Origin: CAVPJW01 sp963705525
GTDB lineage: Bacteria > Acidobacteriota > Vicinamibacteria > Vicinamibacterales > CAVPJW01
DNA: 64,000 nt
Reading direction: 5' to 3'
NCBI GenBank assembly: GCA_963705525.1
Contig: CAVPJW010000007.1
Span: forward strand, 806,001-870,000
Shown: positions 27,739 through 36,373 of the stretch, one piece after another
Numbering within the stretch: the first letter of the stretch is position 1
Layout of the letters: the number at the start of each line of letters is the position of its first letter
Made by a program: the position numbers and the translations under genes
The notes under the pieces: model-generated
Database searches by the model: none
The model's input: the letters and a program-made list of their open reading frames with translations, nothing else
What the model was told of the DNA's origin: nothing

Positions 27739-28773
27739 TCAATTTCCTGGCCGCTTCTGCGCCGGCCGCCAACTGAGCCATCCCGTCTGCCATCCCACCG
27801 ATAGGCTCGTGAAGTCGGCCCCGGACCTGATGATCGCGCCAGTGCTCCATGCGACCTTGACCGCGTGCCGGCTTCCGACCGGAAAGACCAGCGTCGCGCC
27901 GACGCGCGAGTTCGACTCGCGAACGCCCTTGGGGACGCCGTCCACCGTCGCCCGTCCGCCCGCATACCACGTCGCGTCGAAGGCCGCCCACGCCTTCACC
28001 GAGAGCGAGTAGCTGACGTGCGTCTGCAGCGCGCCGATCGGCGCCTGCGTGCGAACCGCCGTGCCGGGATAGAACGATTCGTTGGTGGCGAACATCCACA
28101 GCCCGGCGTACACATCGACGAGCCACCTCGGTCCCAGCGGATACGAGAGGGCCACCTCCGGTTTGAACGCCCAGCGGTTGGTCCCGAGGTTGATCAGGCG
28201 CTGGGGAGAGTACTGACCGGTCGGTGCGGCCACCGTCAGGCTCGCGCCAATGATGGGCCGGTGAGGAGATGTCGCGAACTGCTGCGGCGTCATCGCCGGT
28301 GCGCCGGCCAGCAGCACGGAGAGACGGAGCCGCATGTCCGAGAGTCCCGATCGGTCGACGCTCCGGGCCTGTTCAGCGAGGTCTCCGGTGACGTGTGCCC
28401 ACGAGTACGGGAGCGCGGCCAGCGACTGGGCCGTCTTGCCGAACAGGCTGAAGCTCTGCGCGACGCCGACCGACGGCGTCCACACGTCCGCGTTGATGTT
28501 TTCAATCGGCAGGGTCGGATCGGTCAGCACCCCGCCGTGCGAGAAGCTGACCCCCGCGATAGCGACTGTGAAGCCGACGGGAACCTTGACGTAGGCTCTG
28601 GGATCGAGATCCTGCGCGGCTCCGGACGTCGTGAGGACCAATAGCCAGAGGACGCCGGTTACGAGACGGTGGGAACGCGTTATCCGTCGGGTCCGGTTGA
28701 TTGGTTCAGAAGGCGGCGATCTGCTGAATGATTCGAACCACGCCACGACGGCAATAGTGTAAGGCAGGATCAA
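27739..28773 (-). CDS. Outer-membrane transporter-like protein (Phenol_MetA_deg type)
   Basis: 344 residues. After a long leader the hydrophobic LVTGVLWLLVLTTSGAAQ looks like a signal peptide ending at AAQ. The rest alternates short amphipathic strands (FTVAIAGVSFSHGGV, PIIGASLTVAAPTGQYSP, WLVDVYAGLWMFATNESFYPG, FDATWYAGGRATVDG) typical of the MetA-pathway phenol-degradation family of outer-membrane beta-barrels. The reading frame has no Met closer to the signal, so the true start is uncertain; a GTG near 28744 is one option. No substrate can be inferred. Confidence 0.75.
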   Translation of the reverse strand: MILPYTIAVVAWFESFSRSPPSEPINRTRRITRSHRLVTGVLWLLVLTTSGAAQDLDPRAYVKVPVGFTVAIAGVSFSHGGVLTDPTLPIENINADVWTPSVGVAQSFSLFGKTAQSLAALPYSWAHVTGDLAEQARSVDRSGLSDMRLRLSVLLAGAPAMTPQQFATSPHRPIIGASLTVAAPTGQYSPQRLINLGTNRWAFKPEVALSYPLGPRWLVDVYAGLWMFATNESFYPGTAVRTQAPIGALQTHVSYSLSVKAWAAFDATWYAGGRATVDGVPKGVRESNSRVGATLVFPVGSRHAVKVAWSTGAIIRSGADFTSLSVGWQTGWLSWRPAQKRPGN

Positions 28774-28821
28774 GCTGAGAAGGGTTAAGGGTGTAGCCCG
28801 GTCGAGCGTTGCGGCGAGATC

Positions 28822-31278
28822 CTATTCGTACCGAAGCGCGTCGATCGGATCGACGCGTGTCGCCCGCCTGGCTGGGAGGAGACAGGCCGAAAGCCCGGAC
28901 AGACCCAACGTCGCCACGACGACAACGAACACCGCCGGATCCCACGGCTTGACTCCGAAGAGCAGGATCCCGAGGCCGCGCGAAAGGATTAGCGCAAAGC
29001 CGAGGCCAAGCAGGATGCCGGTCGCGAGCTGCAGGCTCCCCCGGCCCAGCACGAGGCGCAGAATGCTTCGAGCCTGGGCGCCGAGCGCCATCCGGACGCC
29101 GATCTCGCGCGTGCGCTGCCCGACCGAGAACGACATCACGCCGTAGAGCCCGACAACCGCAAGCGCCAGTGCCGTGAAGCCGAACGCCACAAACAACGCG
29201 CCGAAGGCGCGGAAGAACCACGTGTCGAGACGATACTGTTCTTCGAGCGAACGGACCCAGTAGAGCGGAAGCGTCGGATCGATCTGGTTGACCTCGCGTT
29301 GGATGCTCGCGGCGTACGTCATCGGATCTCGTTCGGTTCGAACGACGAGGCTCATGAAATTGATGACGTTCTGGTCGAGCGGCAAGTAGACGCCTTCGTC
29401 CTGCGTGTCGAGCCGTCCGATCGCGCCACCAAGGTGCATGTCGGGCACGATGCCGACGATCGTCCGCCAGGGCTCGGCGTCCTCCCCCAGCTTGACGCGT
29501 CGGCCGATTGGATCGCGGCCCGCCAGAAAGCGCTCCACAAACCGCTCGTTGACGATCGCAACCGGCAGGCTCTCGGCACGATCGGCCTCGGTAAAGCTTC
29601 GTCCGGCGACCGGCTTCACGTCGAACACATCGAAGTAGCGAGGCGCGATGACGACGCGCCGGGCCCGGGGATGATCCTGCTCGACCGGATATGCTGCCCC
29701 ATCGACGGAGAGTCGCTGCATCTGGGAGCCGCGCGCGGGAAGATCGGACGTGTAGGCGACGGTCCGCACGCCTGGCAGGCTCTCGACTCGCTGTCGCACG
29801 CGGTCGTAGAACTGACGCTGCGCGATCGCGGTCGGGTAGTCCTTCGCAAAGAGGCCGAGCCTGGCTGTGTAGACGTTTGTGGTGTCGTAGCCGTAGTCGA
29901 ATCGCGCAACGTTGACAATCGTCCTGATCATCAGGCCGGCGGCGACGAGCAGGCCGCACGAGAAGGCGAGCTGCACGACCACGAGCACCTTGCTGATCCG
30001 ACCGAGACGCAGACCCGACGATCCGCGCGATTCATCGTTGAGGATCTCGCTCACGTCACCCTTCGACGCGCGAAGGGCTGGAACCGTGCCCGCCAGAATC
30101 GCGCTCAACACTGTCAACGCCAGGACGACGAGGATGACGACCGGGTCGAAGCCGACGACGAGCCAGAGTGGCAGTTCCTGGTTCGCGGTGGAGGCGTTGA
30201 AGAAATCGATCCCGACTTTCGCGACGAGGAGGCCGCCCGCCGCGCCGGCCACCGCCAGAACGAGCGTTTCGGCGAGCAGCTGTGAGACCGTTCGCAGGCG
30301 TCCTGCGCCAAGCGCCGTTCTGATCGCGATCTCCTTCGTCCGCAGTACCGTCCGGGCGAGCAGCAGGTTCGCGACGTTCGCACAGGCAATCAGGAGCACG
30401 CCGAACACCGCGCCCAGCATCGTCAGCAGCATCGCCTGCGCCTCCGGGCCGATGGTCGCATCGATCTGACGCATTACGGTCACGTCAACGCCTTGGTTCG
30501 ACTCGGCGTGGTCGGCCGCTATTCGTCGCGCGATGGTGGACATCTCGGTCTGGGCGGTCTCCAGCGACACGCCGTCCCTCAGCCGGGCAACAGCCTGGAG
30601 CTGCGTGCCCTCGAACGCCGGACCAGAGCCGCGGGGGAACGCCAGAGGGTCGATGCGCAGCGGCAGCCAGGCGTCCATCTGCCCGGGGAAATCAAACCGC
30701 TCTGGCATTACGCCGACGATCGTCGTCATCTCGCTGTTGGTTCGCACTGACCTGTCGATGACGTGCGGGTCGCCGTGGAATCGATCCTGCCAGGCCCGAT
30801 AGCTCAGGATCATCACGGGCGGGGTCGATGGACTATCCTCCTCCGGCCGGAACGTGCGGCCGAGGATGGGGCGCACGCGCAGAATATCGAACAGATTCGC
30901 ACTGGCGTAGACCCCGAGGTACCTCACGGGCCGGCCCTCGGTTCCGCTCACGTTGACGGTCTCGGCGTAATACGCGGCGATCGCCTCGAAGCTCTTCTGC
31001 TGCTCGCGCCAGTCCATGAAGTCGTGGATGCTCACGGGCAGGAACTGGATGCCCTGGGCAGGGCGGGTTCCGAAGAGGGCGACGAGCCGGTCAGATCGCT
31101 CATAAGGCAGGCCTTTCAGGACCGCCCCGTACACGATGCTGAACATGGTCGTCGTCAGGCCGATGCCAAGGGCGAGCGCGACGATGCCGAGAGCACTCAG
31201 GCCCGGGCGCCTGACCAGCATCCTCGCGCCGTATCGAATGTCGCCGAGCGGATTGTTCACGGGAACCTCCACCGACAC
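28822..31278 (-). CDS. Long FtsX/MacB-type ABC permease (acidobacterial duplicated orphan permease)
   Basis: 818 residues. The N-terminal helix (LSALGIVALALGIGLTTTMFSIVYGAVLKGLP) and MacB periplasmic-core motifs (VSIHDFMDWREQQKSFEAIAAY, NLFDILRVRPILGRTFRPEED) are followed by an FtsX core (LIACANVANLLLARTVLRTKEIAIRTALGAGRLR). The periplasmic-FtsX unit then repeats, ending in REIGVRMALGAQ and SACLLPARRATRVDPIDALRYE. The doubled arrangement without an ATPase gene beside it is the ADOP type that is hugely expanded in Acidobacteria. It probably works with an ATPase encoded elsewhere, as a mechanotransmission complex or efflux permease. Intact. Confidence 0.92.
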   Translation of the reverse strand: MSVEVPVNNPLGDIRYGARMLVRRPGLSALGIVALALGIGLTTTMFSIVYGAVLKGLPYERSDRLVALFGTRPAQGIQFLPVSIHDFMDWREQQKSFEAIAAYYAETVNVSGTEGRPVRYLGVYASANLFDILRVRPILGRTFRPEEDSPSTPPVMILSYRAWQDRFHGDPHVIDRSVRTNSEMTTIVGVMPERFDFPGQMDAWLPLRIDPLAFPRGSGPAFEGTQLQAVARLRDGVSLETAQTEMSTIARRIAADHAESNQGVDVTVMRQIDATIGPEAQAMLLTMLGAVFGVLLIACANVANLLLARTVLRTKEIAIRTALGAGRLRTVSQLLAETLVLAVAGAAGGLLVAKVGIDFFNASTANQELPLWLVVGFDPVVILVVLALTVLSAILAGTVPALRASKGDVSEILNDESRGSSGLRLGRISKVLVVVQLAFSCGLLVAAGLMIRTIVNVARFDYGYDTTNVYTARLGLFAKDYPTAIAQRQFYDRVRQRVESLPGVRTVAYTSDLPARGSQMQRLSVDGAAYPVEQDHPRARRVVIAPRYFDVFDVKPVAGRSFTEADRAESLPVAIVNERFVERFLAGRDPIGRRVKLGEDAEPWRTIVGIVPDMHLGGAIGRLDTQDEGVYLPLDQNVINFMSLVVRTERDPMTYAASIQREVNQIDPTLPLYWVRSLEEQYRLDTWFFRAFGALFVAFGFTALALAVVGLYGVMSFSVGQRTREIGVRMALGAQARSILRLVLGRGSLQLATGILLGLGFALILSRGLGILLFGVKPWDPAVFVVVVATLGLSGLSACLLPARRATRVDPIDALRYE

Positions 31279-31480
31279 GGGTCACGTCGAATGCCTGGAT
31301 AGCCGATTCGCCAACACCGGTTGAACAATGTGACGAAGAATGGTTTCTGGAAGTTGCCGGTCTTCGGCGCCTCAACCAGGGAGTCCCGTTCAGCCCGGGT
31401 TTTGAGCGTATCTGAGCGGTCGCGTTACGGATCGTCGGGAAACTGGATCCCAGGCGATCCTACGCTCGTCGCTCCAGTCG

Positions 31481-32458
31481 TCACTTCGTTTGGCAATCCG
31501 GGCTGGCGCCGCGATTCTTTCGGAGAAAATCCACGTAGTACTCCGCGTACTCCGTTGCCTGGCTTTGCGCCGCGTCGCCCTCGAGAAGCGGTTTCACATC
31601 CTTCGTCCAGCCGGCCGCGCAGGTGGCGGCGGGACTATCCGTCCTCACGCATGACAGGAATCCGACAAAGGCCCCGCGATAGATGTCGAACTCGTGACGG
31701 CCCATCGGAGGGCCGTGGCCCGGCACGGCGAGCCGGAACGGCGTCGCCCACACCGCGTCGAGCGCGACCTGCCATCCAGCGGGGCACGCGCTCTCGAAGA
31801 ATGGCGCGGGCAACGTCACGAGATCGCCGATCACAGCGACGCCCGTCGTCTCGTCGTAGAGCCAGAGATCGCCATCGGTCACCGCATCGGGAGCCACGCG
31901 CACTTGAAGGGACCGTCCCGCGAGACTGAGCGGCCCCGACTGTTCCACCGGCACGTCCGGCCGCAGGCTGTCGGCGTCGTCCATCGTCGCCAGGAAAAGG
32001 GCGGTTTCTTCTTTTCTGACCGCGGACGCGTTCGGATCGGCTGGCCGCTCGCGCGCCGCGACGGCGTTGCGCGTGAGGAATCCTCCCGGTGCCAGCGCGC
32101 GGTCCACCGCGCGCGTCGTGTAGACCTTCGCCTCGGGGTACGCCGCCTTCACGCGTCTGTTTCCGCTCGAGTGGTCGAGATGCCAGTGCGTATTGACGAT
32201 GACCGACACCGGCAGGTGCTTGCTGCGCGCAAAGGCGAGAATGCCGTCGCTCTGCCACGGATGGCGCCCGGTATCGACCACGATCAAGCCAGAAGGCGCG
32301 ACGATGATCACCGTGTTGCCGTCGGGCCCGCGATCCGGGAGCATGGCACCGGGAAGGAGATATGTGGCTGGCGCGATCTCGCGCGCAGACGGCGGAACGG
32401 GTTGAGTCGGCGCCGCTTGCGACAGCGCCAGCGTGAGCACGACGAGCAGGATCCTCAT
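31481..32458 (-). CDS. Secreted metallo-beta-lactamase-fold hydrolase
   Basis: 325 residues with a signal peptide (MRILLVVLTLALSQAAPTQP). The zinc motif is NTHWHLDHSSGN near residues 89-100, preceded by the strand LIVVDTGRHP and followed by a GDLWLYD and GDLVTLPAPFF region that supplies the bridging Asp, and a C-terminal VPGHGPPMGRHEF that supplies the last His. All metal ligands appear present. The family covers lactonases, glyoxalases and quinoprotein-relay proteins, and nothing nearby narrows it. Confidence 0.88.
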   Translation of the reverse strand: MRILLVVLTLALSQAAPTQPVPPSAREIAPATYLLPGAMLPDRGPDGNTVIIVAPSGLIVVDTGRHPWQSDGILAFARSKHLPVSVIVNTHWHLDHSSGNRRVKAAYPEAKVYTTRAVDRALAPGGFLTRNAVAARERPADPNASAVRKEETALFLATMDDADSLRPDVPVEQSGPLSLAGRSLQVRVAPDAVTDGDLWLYDETTGVAVIGDLVTLPAPFFESACPAGWQVALDAVWATPFRLAVPGHGPPMGRHEFDIYRGAFVGFLSCVRTDSPAATCAAGWTKDVKPLLEGDAAQSQATEYAEYYVDFLRKNRGASPDCQTK

Positions 32459-32759
32459 GTCGCTGCCAGCGTAGCACTGCGTGCTTTGTCGGGATGCGTG
32501 GTGAAAAAAAAGTCGGGGACCGATGTTGGTACAGGCGGCCGACGAGGGTCGTGATCGAATTCAGACGGAAGTGCCGTCCGAATGCCGCGGCGCCGAGAGC
32601 CTAGCCGACGACGGCGTGTTGCATGGCCCAGGGGGCTGGCCGAACGCATTGTCCTGGGCGAGGGCCAGGGTTGGTCACGAGCTCACCTAAACGAAGAGGT
32701 GGGGCAGAATGGGGAATTCTCCCGGTGCAAAAGCCCACCCGCGGGCGCATATTCATACC
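32459..32759. other. Gene-free stretch with TCGGGGACCGA/poly-A element
   Basis: No supported gene. A run of eight A residues (32504-32511) is followed by TCGGGGACCGA (32513-32523). On the minus strand this reads as a four-base-pair stem followed by eight T, terminator-like, yet no minus-strand gene ends here. Similar A-run plus TCGGGGACCGA motifs recur, as I recall, in acidobacterial intergenic DNA, so a dispersed repeat is possible. Confidence 0.35.
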
Positions 32760-33168
32760 ATGCGTTCGCCCTTGGCAAGGTGATCGTGACGTGTTCCCTC
32801 CCGATGAACGCGGACAACACCGACTTTGTGATCGCCCACACGTCATCGGGCGCGGAAGCGCTGGCCAGGAAGGTTCGACGCGCTCACGTTGTCTCCGCGT
32901 TCGGCACGGTGCCGAGCGAGGTGCTGTTCAGTGTTTACGAACGTCGACGCAAAGCCGCCAGGCCGAGCCTGGTGTACTGCGGCGACGACCAGAGCGCGAA
33001 GGAAATCGCGGCGACGCTGATCCGCGATGTGGGTTTCGATCCGATCGATGCGGGCCGCCGCGCGTTGCCCGGTTCATGGAGCCGTTCTCGCTGCTCGTCG
33101 GGCAGCTCGCATACGAGGGCGAGGGAGGCGCGGAGCTCGCCTACCGCTTCGAATGGCTCGGGCAGTAA
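32760..33168 (+). pseudogene. Remnant of an F420-dependent NADP oxidoreductase-like gene
   Basis: The conceptual peptide VIVTCSLPMNADNTDFVIAHTSSGAEAL, then VVSAFGTVPSEVLFSVYERRRKA, PSLVYCGDDQSAKEIAATLIRDVGFDPIDAG and, in the next frame, MEPFSLLVGQLAYEGEGGAELAYRFEW, matches the second half of NADPH:F420-oxidoreductase-like Rossmann proteins. The GxGxxG nucleotide-binding start is missing, since the frame upstream is unrelated, and a one-base shift occurs near 33065. With its 5' half gone it cannot be functional. The remnant lies between two intact, unrelated small genes. Confidence 0.65.
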
Positions 33169-33208
33169 CGATTGACGCCAAGCCTCGCCGACTGTAAATA
33201 GCTTACGT

Positions 33209-33688
33209 ATGACGATGTCATCAACTGCTCTCACCTATCGTTCTCGGGCTGTTCGGGCATTAGTCGCTTTGCACGACGAACACCTGCGCCGTTTCCTCAT
33301 CGTCTGGAAGCAGGCGCGGGCCGCATCGGTAGTGCTCCCCATCACCGAGGATCCGGCGTACGCATCACTGGAGACACTACTCCGACACGTCCTGGGCGCC
33401 GCCCGCGGTTACATGACGTGGATGTGCGAGGTGCTCGAGCTGCCAGATCCGGAGATTCGCCTGCCGCCGGAGCCGACGGCCCTCGCGGCAGACGCCGACA
33501 GCTACATGGAGCACGTGTTGGAGAAATGGTGCGCGCCGCTAGGGGACGTCGGCGACGATCGGCTTGAGACGCCCGAGTATCCGTCCCGATGGCAGACGCG
33601 GTACTGCATCGACGCGATGCTGGAGCACGCGGTCATGCATCCGATTCGGCATGTGTTCCAACTCGAAGAGCTGATGCCCCAGCGCTGA
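33209..33688 (+). CDS. DinB-like four-helix-bundle protein
   Basis: 159 residues. The layout RALVALHDEHLRRFLIVWKQA, ETLLRHVLGAARGYMTWM and AMLEHAVMHPIRHVFQLEELM fits the DinB/YfiT-like four-helix bundle, with His residues (LLRHVL, LEHAVMHPIRH) in the positions that bind a metal in that fold. These proteins often act as thiol- or metal-dependent transferases. No partner gene is obvious. The assignment is by pattern, so moderate. Confidence 0.65.
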   Translation: MTMSSTALTYRSRAVRALVALHDEHLRRFLIVWKQARAASVVLPITEDPAYASLETLLRHVLGAARGYMTWMCEVLELPDPEIRLPPEPTALAADADSYMEHVLEKWCAPLGDVGDDRLETPEYPSRWQTRYCIDAMLEHAVMHPIRHVFQLEELMPQR

Positions 33689-33764
33689 GTCGTCGAGGGC
33701 AGAGTGGGAGGCATCACCGCGCCTTGCCAGGCTAAATAGGCCACATTCCTAAAGGAGGAAGACC

Positions 33765-34136
33765 ATGTCGCACACAGGGAAGACCCAGATCACCATCATC
33801 TTTACGGCCCCGCCCGATCAGGTGGCGGAAGGCGACCGGCTATTCGCGAACCACGCCAAGTGGATGCGGAACACGCACGCTCGCGACGGGGAGAAAGCCC
33901 TCCTGCTCTACAACATCGTGAAAGGACCGGAGTTGTCAAATCCGATGGACCCGTCGTCCACGCCTACCGGCAACACCTCCTTTGTCCTGACGGAGGTCTA
34001 CGAGACCCCGGCAGGGGTGGCAGACCACTGGAAGCAGGCTCAGGCCTGGGAAGACATGGCTGCTATCGGGGAATGGGTGAGCAAGGTCAAGGTCACCACG
34101 GTGCACGGGTCACCGGTCGTGCATTCGCTTTGGTAG
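33765..34136 (+). CDS. Small dimeric alpha-beta-barrel-like protein
   Basis: 123 residues behind a near-perfect ribosome site (AAAGGAGG, eight bases before ATG). The pattern TQITIIFTAPPDQVAEGDRLFANHAKWMR, ALLLYNIVKGPEL, SFVLTEVYETPAGVADHWKQAQ and VKVTTVHGSPV alternates strands and helices like EthD/ABM dimeric alpha-beta barrels, which hold small-molecule oxygenases and binding proteins. No catalytic residue is identifiable. The strong ribosome site suggests high expression. Confidence 0.6.
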   Translation: MSHTGKTQITIIFTAPPDQVAEGDRLFANHAKWMRNTHARDGEKALLLYNIVKGPELSNPMDPSSTPTGNTSFVLTEVYETPAGVADHWKQAQAWEDMAAIGEWVSKVKVTTVHGSPVVHSLW

Positions 34137-34305
34137 CTCGTGAGTCGGGCAACGGCTTCCGTCGCGACGGAATCTGGGACGCCGGTACGGCTTCGCGCAG
34201 GTGCGCCCTACTCTGTCTTCCTGCTTCACATCCAGACGACGCATTGATGGCGTCGTTGAGGCGATCCTGTCGATATCGACGACTTAGTGCCGACGAAGGG
34301 ACACG

Positions 34306-34815
34306 ATGATCCTCACGTGCGACGTGATCCGGCGAGAAATCGAGGCGGGGCGAGTGGTGATCGAGCCGTTCTTCGCGGACCAGGTGGGGCCGGCGTCGAT
34401 CGACCTGCATCTCGGCGACGCGATCCGCGTCATGCACGCCGGGCTCGAGGCGGTGCCGGTGACCGACGACGTCGACTACCGGACGATCACCGAGGTGCGC
34501 TCGCTCGAGACACCGTATCCGCTGGCGCCCGGCGAGACCATCCACGGCATCACCCGCGAGCGCATCACGCTTCCCGGCGACATTGGCGGATGGCTCGAGG
34601 GCCGCAGCCGGTTCGCGCGCCTCGGCCTCATGATCCACGTCACGTCGGGCTTTGTGCAGCCGGGCGTCGCGACCCGGCAGGTGCTCGAGATGTCAAACGT
34701 ATCGGGCCGGACGCTGCTCATCCACGCAGGCGTGCGGCTCCTCCAGATCGTGCTCCAGCGCTGCGAGGGCAGCGCCATCTACCAGGGACGCTTCGCACGC
34801 CAGGACAATCTGTAG
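34306..34815 (+). CDS. dcd: dCTP deaminase-like dUTPase-fold protein
   Basis: 169 residues. Signature blocks: GPASIDLHLGDAIRVM near residue 29, PGETIHGITRERITLPGDIGGWLEGRSRFARLGLMIHVTSGFVQPG at about 76-120, and RQVLEMSNVSGRTLLIHAGVRLLQIVLQ. The Ser-Arg pair in EGRSRFARLG and the Glu in LEMSN match active-site positions of dCTP deaminase, which makes dUTP for thymidylate synthesis. It is somewhat shorter than typical enzymes, and the C-terminal lid is only YQGRFARQDNL. A bifunctional deaminase/dUTPase is possible. Confidence 0.85.
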   Translation: MILTCDVIRREIEAGRVVIEPFFADQVGPASIDLHLGDAIRVMHAGLEAVPVTDDVDYRTITEVRSLETPYPLAPGETIHGITRERITLPGDIGGWLEGRSRFARLGLMIHVTSGFVQPGVATRQVLEMSNVSGRTLLIHAGVRLLQIVLQRCEGSAIYQGRFARQDNL

Positions 34816-35095
34816 CCCGCGCCGAGGCAATGTCAGGAGAGAAAGCAACACTTGGCGCGAAGCGGGACCGCGCAATAGGGGCCGTGGGGCCGAAGTGCAG
34901 CATCGCTCACCCGAGGGCGACGCGTCCTTCCGATGTCTTTCAACGATGAAACTTGAAGCGATCCCGGCGATGTACTTCTTCTACCATGAAGGTTACCCCT
35001 CGACGGCGCTGCATCGAGTCGTGGGGAAGAGGCCGTTCGAGGAAATCGCGGCGCGCCCGCCAGCGGCGCGGTGAGATCGCGACGCGCACCAACCT

Positions 35096-35623
35096 ATGGC
35101 GCATGGCGACATCGTCCGGCACGCGGACTATCCGAAGTGGGGACGCGGGTACGTGATTCGCGCAAAGAAGACCTCGTTCGACGTCTTCTTCCAGTGGGGT
35201 GGAAAACGAAGAATTGACGCGAGCGAGCCGCTCGAACCCAGTCGGGCGAGCGGAGTCGAGGCGGAGCTCTTCTCACTATGCGCGGGCTTGTCGGCGAGAT
35301 CATGGTCACGGGGCCACCACAGCGTTTACGCCATCGAGCTGGATCGGGCAGTGTGGAAGCACCGCGCCTTCCGCGAGCGCAATCCTGGCGGCGCGTCGGG
35401 CGGATGCTTATACATTGGGGTGACCGGATTAACGCCCGAAGAGCGTTTCGAGCGTCACCGGGTGGGAAGGCAGTCGGGACGCTTCGTTCGCGCCCATGGC
35501 CTCAGGCTGAGGCTCGACCTGGTGGAAGGGTTCTCGCGCCTGCCGTACCGGATTGCTACCTCCATGGAACCGAAACTCGCCGCATGGTTACGGGCACAGG
35601 GGTTCGCGGTGTGGCAGAACTGA
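35096..35623 (+). CDS. DUF3553 plus GIY-YIG-like nuclease-fold fusion
   Basis: 175 residues. Residues 1-45 (MAHGDIVRHADYPKWGRGYVI, VFFQWGGKRRI) match the small beta-domain DUF3553, like the Tudor-type tails of UvrD helicases. Residues about 75-175 follow GIY-YIG order: HHSVYAIELD, then CLYIGVTG, then Arg in PEERFERHRVG, then Glu in SMEPKLAAWLRAQGFAVW. These are the Tyr, Tyr, Arg and Glu positions used by that nuclease fold. The gene ends 19 bases before greB. A transcription- or repair-linked nuclease is a reasonable inference, not a demonstrated role. Confidence 0.65.
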   Translation: MAHGDIVRHADYPKWGRGYVIRAKKTSFDVFFQWGGKRRIDASEPLEPSRASGVEAELFSLCAGLSARSWSRGHHSVYAIELDRAVWKHRAFRERNPGGASGGCLYIGVTGLTPEERFERHRVGRQSGRFVRAHGLRLRLDLVEGFSRLPYRIATSMEPKLAAWLRAQGFAVWQN

Positions 35624-35642
35624 CGCGCCGCGATCTGTTCCT

Positions 35643-36131
35643 ATGAGTGACGAGGTCAAGAACTACATCACGCCGGGCGGCTACCGACGACTACAGGAGG
35701 AGTTCGCACGCCTGTGGAAGGTGGAGCGGCCGGCGATCGTGACGACCGTGGCGTGGGCCGCGGGCAACGGCGACCGCTCGGAGAATGGCGACTACATTTA
35801 CGGAAAGCGAAAGCTGCGCGACATCGACCGGCGTATCCGCTATCTGTCGAAGAGTCTCGACCGGGCCGTGGTGGTGGACAACTCGGGCAAGACGCACGAA
35901 CGGGTGCATTTCGGCGCGACCGTCACGATCCTTTACGGGACCGGCAACGAGCGCGAGGTCACCATTGTGGGCGTGGACGAGCTCGATTCCGGCGACGCAC
36001 GCGTGTCCTGGCACTCTCCGCTGGCCAGAGCGCTGCTGACGGCAAAGGTCGGAGACACGGTGACAGTTCGCGCGCCACGCGGACCCGAGCGGCTCGATAT
36101 CATCGCGGTGCGCTATGACGACCTGCGTTGA
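35643..36131 (+). CDS. greB: Transcription elongation factor GreB
   Basis: 162 residues. The N-terminal coiled-coil finger (YITPGGYRRLQEEFARLWKVERPAIVTTVAWAAGNGDRSENGDYIYGKRKLRDIDRRIRYL) carries the acidic tip residues in NGDRSENGDY that reach the polymerase active site to rescue backtracked complexes. The tail has the FKBP-like Gre domain (ERVHFGATVTILYG, VGVDELDSGDARVSWHSPLARALLTAKVGDTVTV). YGKRKLRDIDRRIRYL favours GreB over GreA. The start is ATG at 35643. Confidence 0.92.
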   Translation: MSDEVKNYITPGGYRRLQEEFARLWKVERPAIVTTVAWAAGNGDRSENGDYIYGKRKLRDIDRRIRYLSKSLDRAVVVDNSGKTHERVHFGATVTILYGTGNEREVTIVGVDELDSGDARVSWHSPLARALLTAKVGDTVTVRAPRGPERLDIIAVRYDDLR

Positions 36132-36373
36132 GCGTTGGATTTGGTCGAGCAGAGCGGAACAGCAGATTGGCTGGGTGTTAGGGACGATTTCCGCAACTGG
36201 ATCATCCATGCGGCGTAGCCGAAAGCGCACCTTTCGCTGAGGCCCAACGGCGGATCGCGTCAGCAAACGGTTCGTTCAAGAGGTTCGAGCCGTCAAACCT
36301 TTTCGGCCGCACGAGACGTCAAACGGACGGCTGGACGTCCGTCTCTCGAAATGATGCACGTCGGTCGAGGAGG

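Noticed and set aside
34945..35074. Short plus-strand frame MKLEAIPAMYFFYHEG
   Set aside because: Only about 42 codons, no ribosome site and no recognisable domain; it may be a fragment, but support is too weak.
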